Shown here: positions 35,690 through 37,103 of the stretch, piece by piece | Layout of the letters: every line of letters starts with the position of its first letter | Position numbering within the stretch: position 1 is the first letter of the stretch | Notes under the pieces: generated by a model | What the model was told of the DNA's origin: nothing | Databases searched by the model: none | The model's input: the letters and a program-made list of their open reading frames with translations, nothing else | Made by a program: the position numbers and the translations under genes | Source: JAIRTY01 sp050257395 | GTDB taxonomy: Bacteria > Actinomycetota > Actinomycetes > Streptosporangiales > Streptosporangiaceae | Assembly: GCA_050257395.1 (NCBI GenBank) | Contig: JBLMWU010000323.1 | Span: 1-37,103, forward strand | DNA: 37,103 bases | Direction of reading: 5' to 3'

Positions 35690-37103
35690 ATGGACCCGCG
35701 CGCGACCGCCGGAGACCCCGAGGAAGGCAGGCGCCGCTGGCAGCGCCGGTTCGACCAGGCGCGCGTCCGGGACGCCGACTTCACCACCCTGTCCGGCGTG
35801 GCGGTGGACCCGGTGTACGGGCCGCCGCCCGGCGCCGTGGTGCCGGGCTTCGAGCGGATCGGCTGGCCCGGGGAGTTCCCGTTCACCCGCGGCCTGTACC
35901 CGGCGGGCTACCGGGGCCGGGCCTGGACGATCCGCCAGTTCTCCGGGTTCGGCAACGCCCGGCAGACCAACGAGCGGTACCACATGCTGCTGCGGGCCGG
36001 CGGCACCGGCCTGTCGGTGGCGTTCGACATGCCCACCCTCATGGGCCGCGACTCCGACGACCCGCGCTCCCTCGGCGAGGTCGGGCACTGCGGGGTGGCG
36101 ATCGACTCGGCCGCGGACATGGACGTGCTGTTCAGCGGCATCCCGCTGGCCGACGTGACCACCTCGATGACCATCAGCGGCCCGGCGGTGCCGGTGTTCT
36201 GCATGTACCTGGTCGCCGCCGAGCGGCAGGGCGCGGACATCAGCGCGCTGGACGGGACGCTGCAGACCGACATCTTCAAGGAGTACATCGCCCAGAAGGA
36301 ATGGCTGTTCCCGCCCCAGCCGCACCTGCTGCTGATCGGCGACCTGATGGAGTACTGCGCCGGGCAGATCCCCGCGTACAAGCCGCTGTCGGTGTCGGGA
36401 TACCACATCCGGGAGGCGGGCTCCACGGCCGCGCAGGAGCTGGCGTTCACCCTCGCGGACGGCTTCGGGTACGTCGAGCTGGGCCTGTCGCGCGGCCTGG
36501 ACGTGAACACCTTCGCCCCCGGGCTGTCGTTCTTCTTCGACGCGCACATCGACTTCTTCGAGGAGATCGCCAAGTTCCGCGCCGCCCGCCGGATCTGGGC
36601 CCGGTGGCTGCGCGACACCTACGGCGCGACCAGCGAGCGGGCCCAGTGGCTGCGCTTCCACACCCAGACCGCCGGGGTGTCGCTGACCGCCCAGCAGCCG
36701 GACAACAACATCGTCCGCACCGCCGTCGAGGCGCTGGCGGCGGTGCTGGGCGGCACCAACTCGCTGCACACCAACGCCCTGGACGAGGTGCTCGCGCTGC
36801 CCAGCGAGCGGGCGGCCGAGATCGCGCTGCGCACCCAGCAGGTGATCATGGAAGAGACCGGGGTGGTGAACGTCGCGGACCCGCTCGGCGGCTCCTGGTA
36901 CCTGGAGGCGCTCACCGACCGGCTGGAGGCCGAGGCGGAGCAGATCTTCACCCGGATCCGGGACATGAGCCCGGACGGCTCGATGACCGGCGGCATCCTG
37001 CGCGGGATCGAGACCGGCTGGTTCACCTCGGAGATCGCGGAGGCGGCCTTCGCCTACCAGCAGCAGCTGGAGAAGGGCGAAAAGAAGGTGGTCGGCGTGA
37101 ACT
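35690..37103 (+). CDS. icmA: B12-dependent isobutyryl-CoA mutase large subunit (3' end outside the window)
   Basis: Coenzyme B12-dependent acyl-CoA mutase catalytic (TIM-barrel) subunit; 471 codons are in the window and the end is cut. Substrate-specificity positions point to isobutyryl-CoA/n-butyryl-CoA interconversion. TIRQFSGFG has F84 where methylmalonyl-CoA mutase has Tyr (Y89 in P. shermanii), and EYIAQKEWLFPP has Q202 where it has Arg (R207). These correspond to F80 and Q198 of Streptomyces IcmA. Other mutase motifs are intact (GGTNSLHTNALDE, DPLGGSWYLE). A length near 565 aa and a separate B12-binding IcmB are expected. ATG 35690 has GGAAGGAA 4-5 nt upstream. Confidence 0.85.
   Translation, partial: MDPRATAGDPEEGRRRWQRRFDQARVRDADFTTLSGVAVDPVYGPPPGAVVPGFERIGWPGEFPFTRGLYPAGYRGRAWTIRQFSGFGNARQTNERYHMLLRAGGTGLSVAFDMPTLMGRDSDDPRSLGEVGHCGVAIDSAADMDVLFSGIPLADVTTSMTISGPAVPVFCMYLVAAERQGADISALDGTLQTDIFKEYIAQKEWLFPPQPHLLLIGDLMEYCAGQIPAYKPLSVSGYHIREAGSTAAQELAFTLADGFGYVELGLSRGLDVNTFAPGLSFFFDAHIDFFEEIAKFRAARRIWARWLRDTYGATSERAQWLRFHTQTAGVSLTAQQPDNNIVRTAVEALAAVLGGTNSLHTNALDEVLALPSERAAEIALRTQQVIMEETGVVNVADPLGGSWYLEALTDRLEAEAEQIFTRIRDMSPDGSMTGGILRGIETGWFTSEIAEAAFAYQQQLEKGEKKVVGVN

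Overview
The window is a contiguous piece of a high-GC actinobacterial chromosome. I base this on very G/C-biased third codon positions, frequent GTG starts, an EndoMS/NucS-type mismatch nuclease, a FilP/Scy-like hendecad coiled-coil protein, and the order prfA-prmC-tsaC-wecA-atpIBEFHAGDC-DUF2550-cobO, which from memory resembles the Mycobacterium and Streptomyces chromosomes. The coiled-coil protein, the isobutyryl-CoA mutase and the MarR gene recall the Streptomyces arrangement, so a filamentous actinomycete is likely. The genus cannot be fixed from the sequence. I see no rRNA, tRNA, CRISPR array, transposase or phage gene.

Layout. 1-4.5 kb: translation termination and tRNA modification genes (prfA, prmC, tsaC) and a polyprenyl-phosphate GlcNAc-1-phosphate transferase. 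4.5-12.7 kb: the complete F1Fo ATP synthase operon with two small accessory membrane proteins. Its leader region holds a Rex-like operator, a separate GGTTACC/GGTAACC palindrome and a possible 46-codon leader ORF. 12.7-13.9 kb: DUF2550 protein and PduO-type cobalamin adenosyltransferase. 14.2-17.5 kb: a convergent GMC oxidoreductase and aldehyde dehydrogenase pair. 17.6-18.9 kb: a split, reversed RibD-like reductase and deaminase pair. 18.9-21.2 kb: CbiX-like protein with an altered active site, VOC protein, NucS. 21.3-23.2 kb: small Zn-ribbon-like protein, alpha/beta hydrolase, SDR. 23.3-24.7 kb: FilP/Scy-like filament protein. 24.9-27.6 kb: methylmalonyl-CoA epimerase, thiolase and MeaB. 27.7-30.9 kb: a minus-strand operon of RHH regulator, DUF4097 protein, ABC ATPase and ABC-2 permease. 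31.0-32.8 kb: DUF2127-like membrane protein and a degenerate ABC ATPase-like protein. 32.9-35.4 kb: MarR regulator, Asp-box membrane protein and ECF sigma factor. 35.7 kb to the end: the large subunit of a B12-dependent acyl-CoA mutase, cut by the window edge, with isobutyryl-CoA mutase signature residues.

How the genes connect. cobO (adenosylcobalamin supply), meaB (mutase chaperone GTPase), mce (epimerase), the thiolase and the mutase serve acyl-CoA carbon-skeleton metabolism, although they are scattered over 22 kb. The ATP synthase block forms one energy unit. The RHH-DUF4097-ABC operon looks like a self-regulated export or envelope system of unknown substrate.

Most notable non-genic signals: a 117-bp repeat present twice in opposite orientation (2065-2181 and 15873-15989) that flanks the whole ATP synthase region; TGACGTCA-type octamers at exact 11-bp phasing over the RHH gene promoter; a near-perfect 20-bp palindrome before the mutase; and several genes whose -10 hexamer lies 6-8 nt before the start codon, suggesting leaderless mRNAs.
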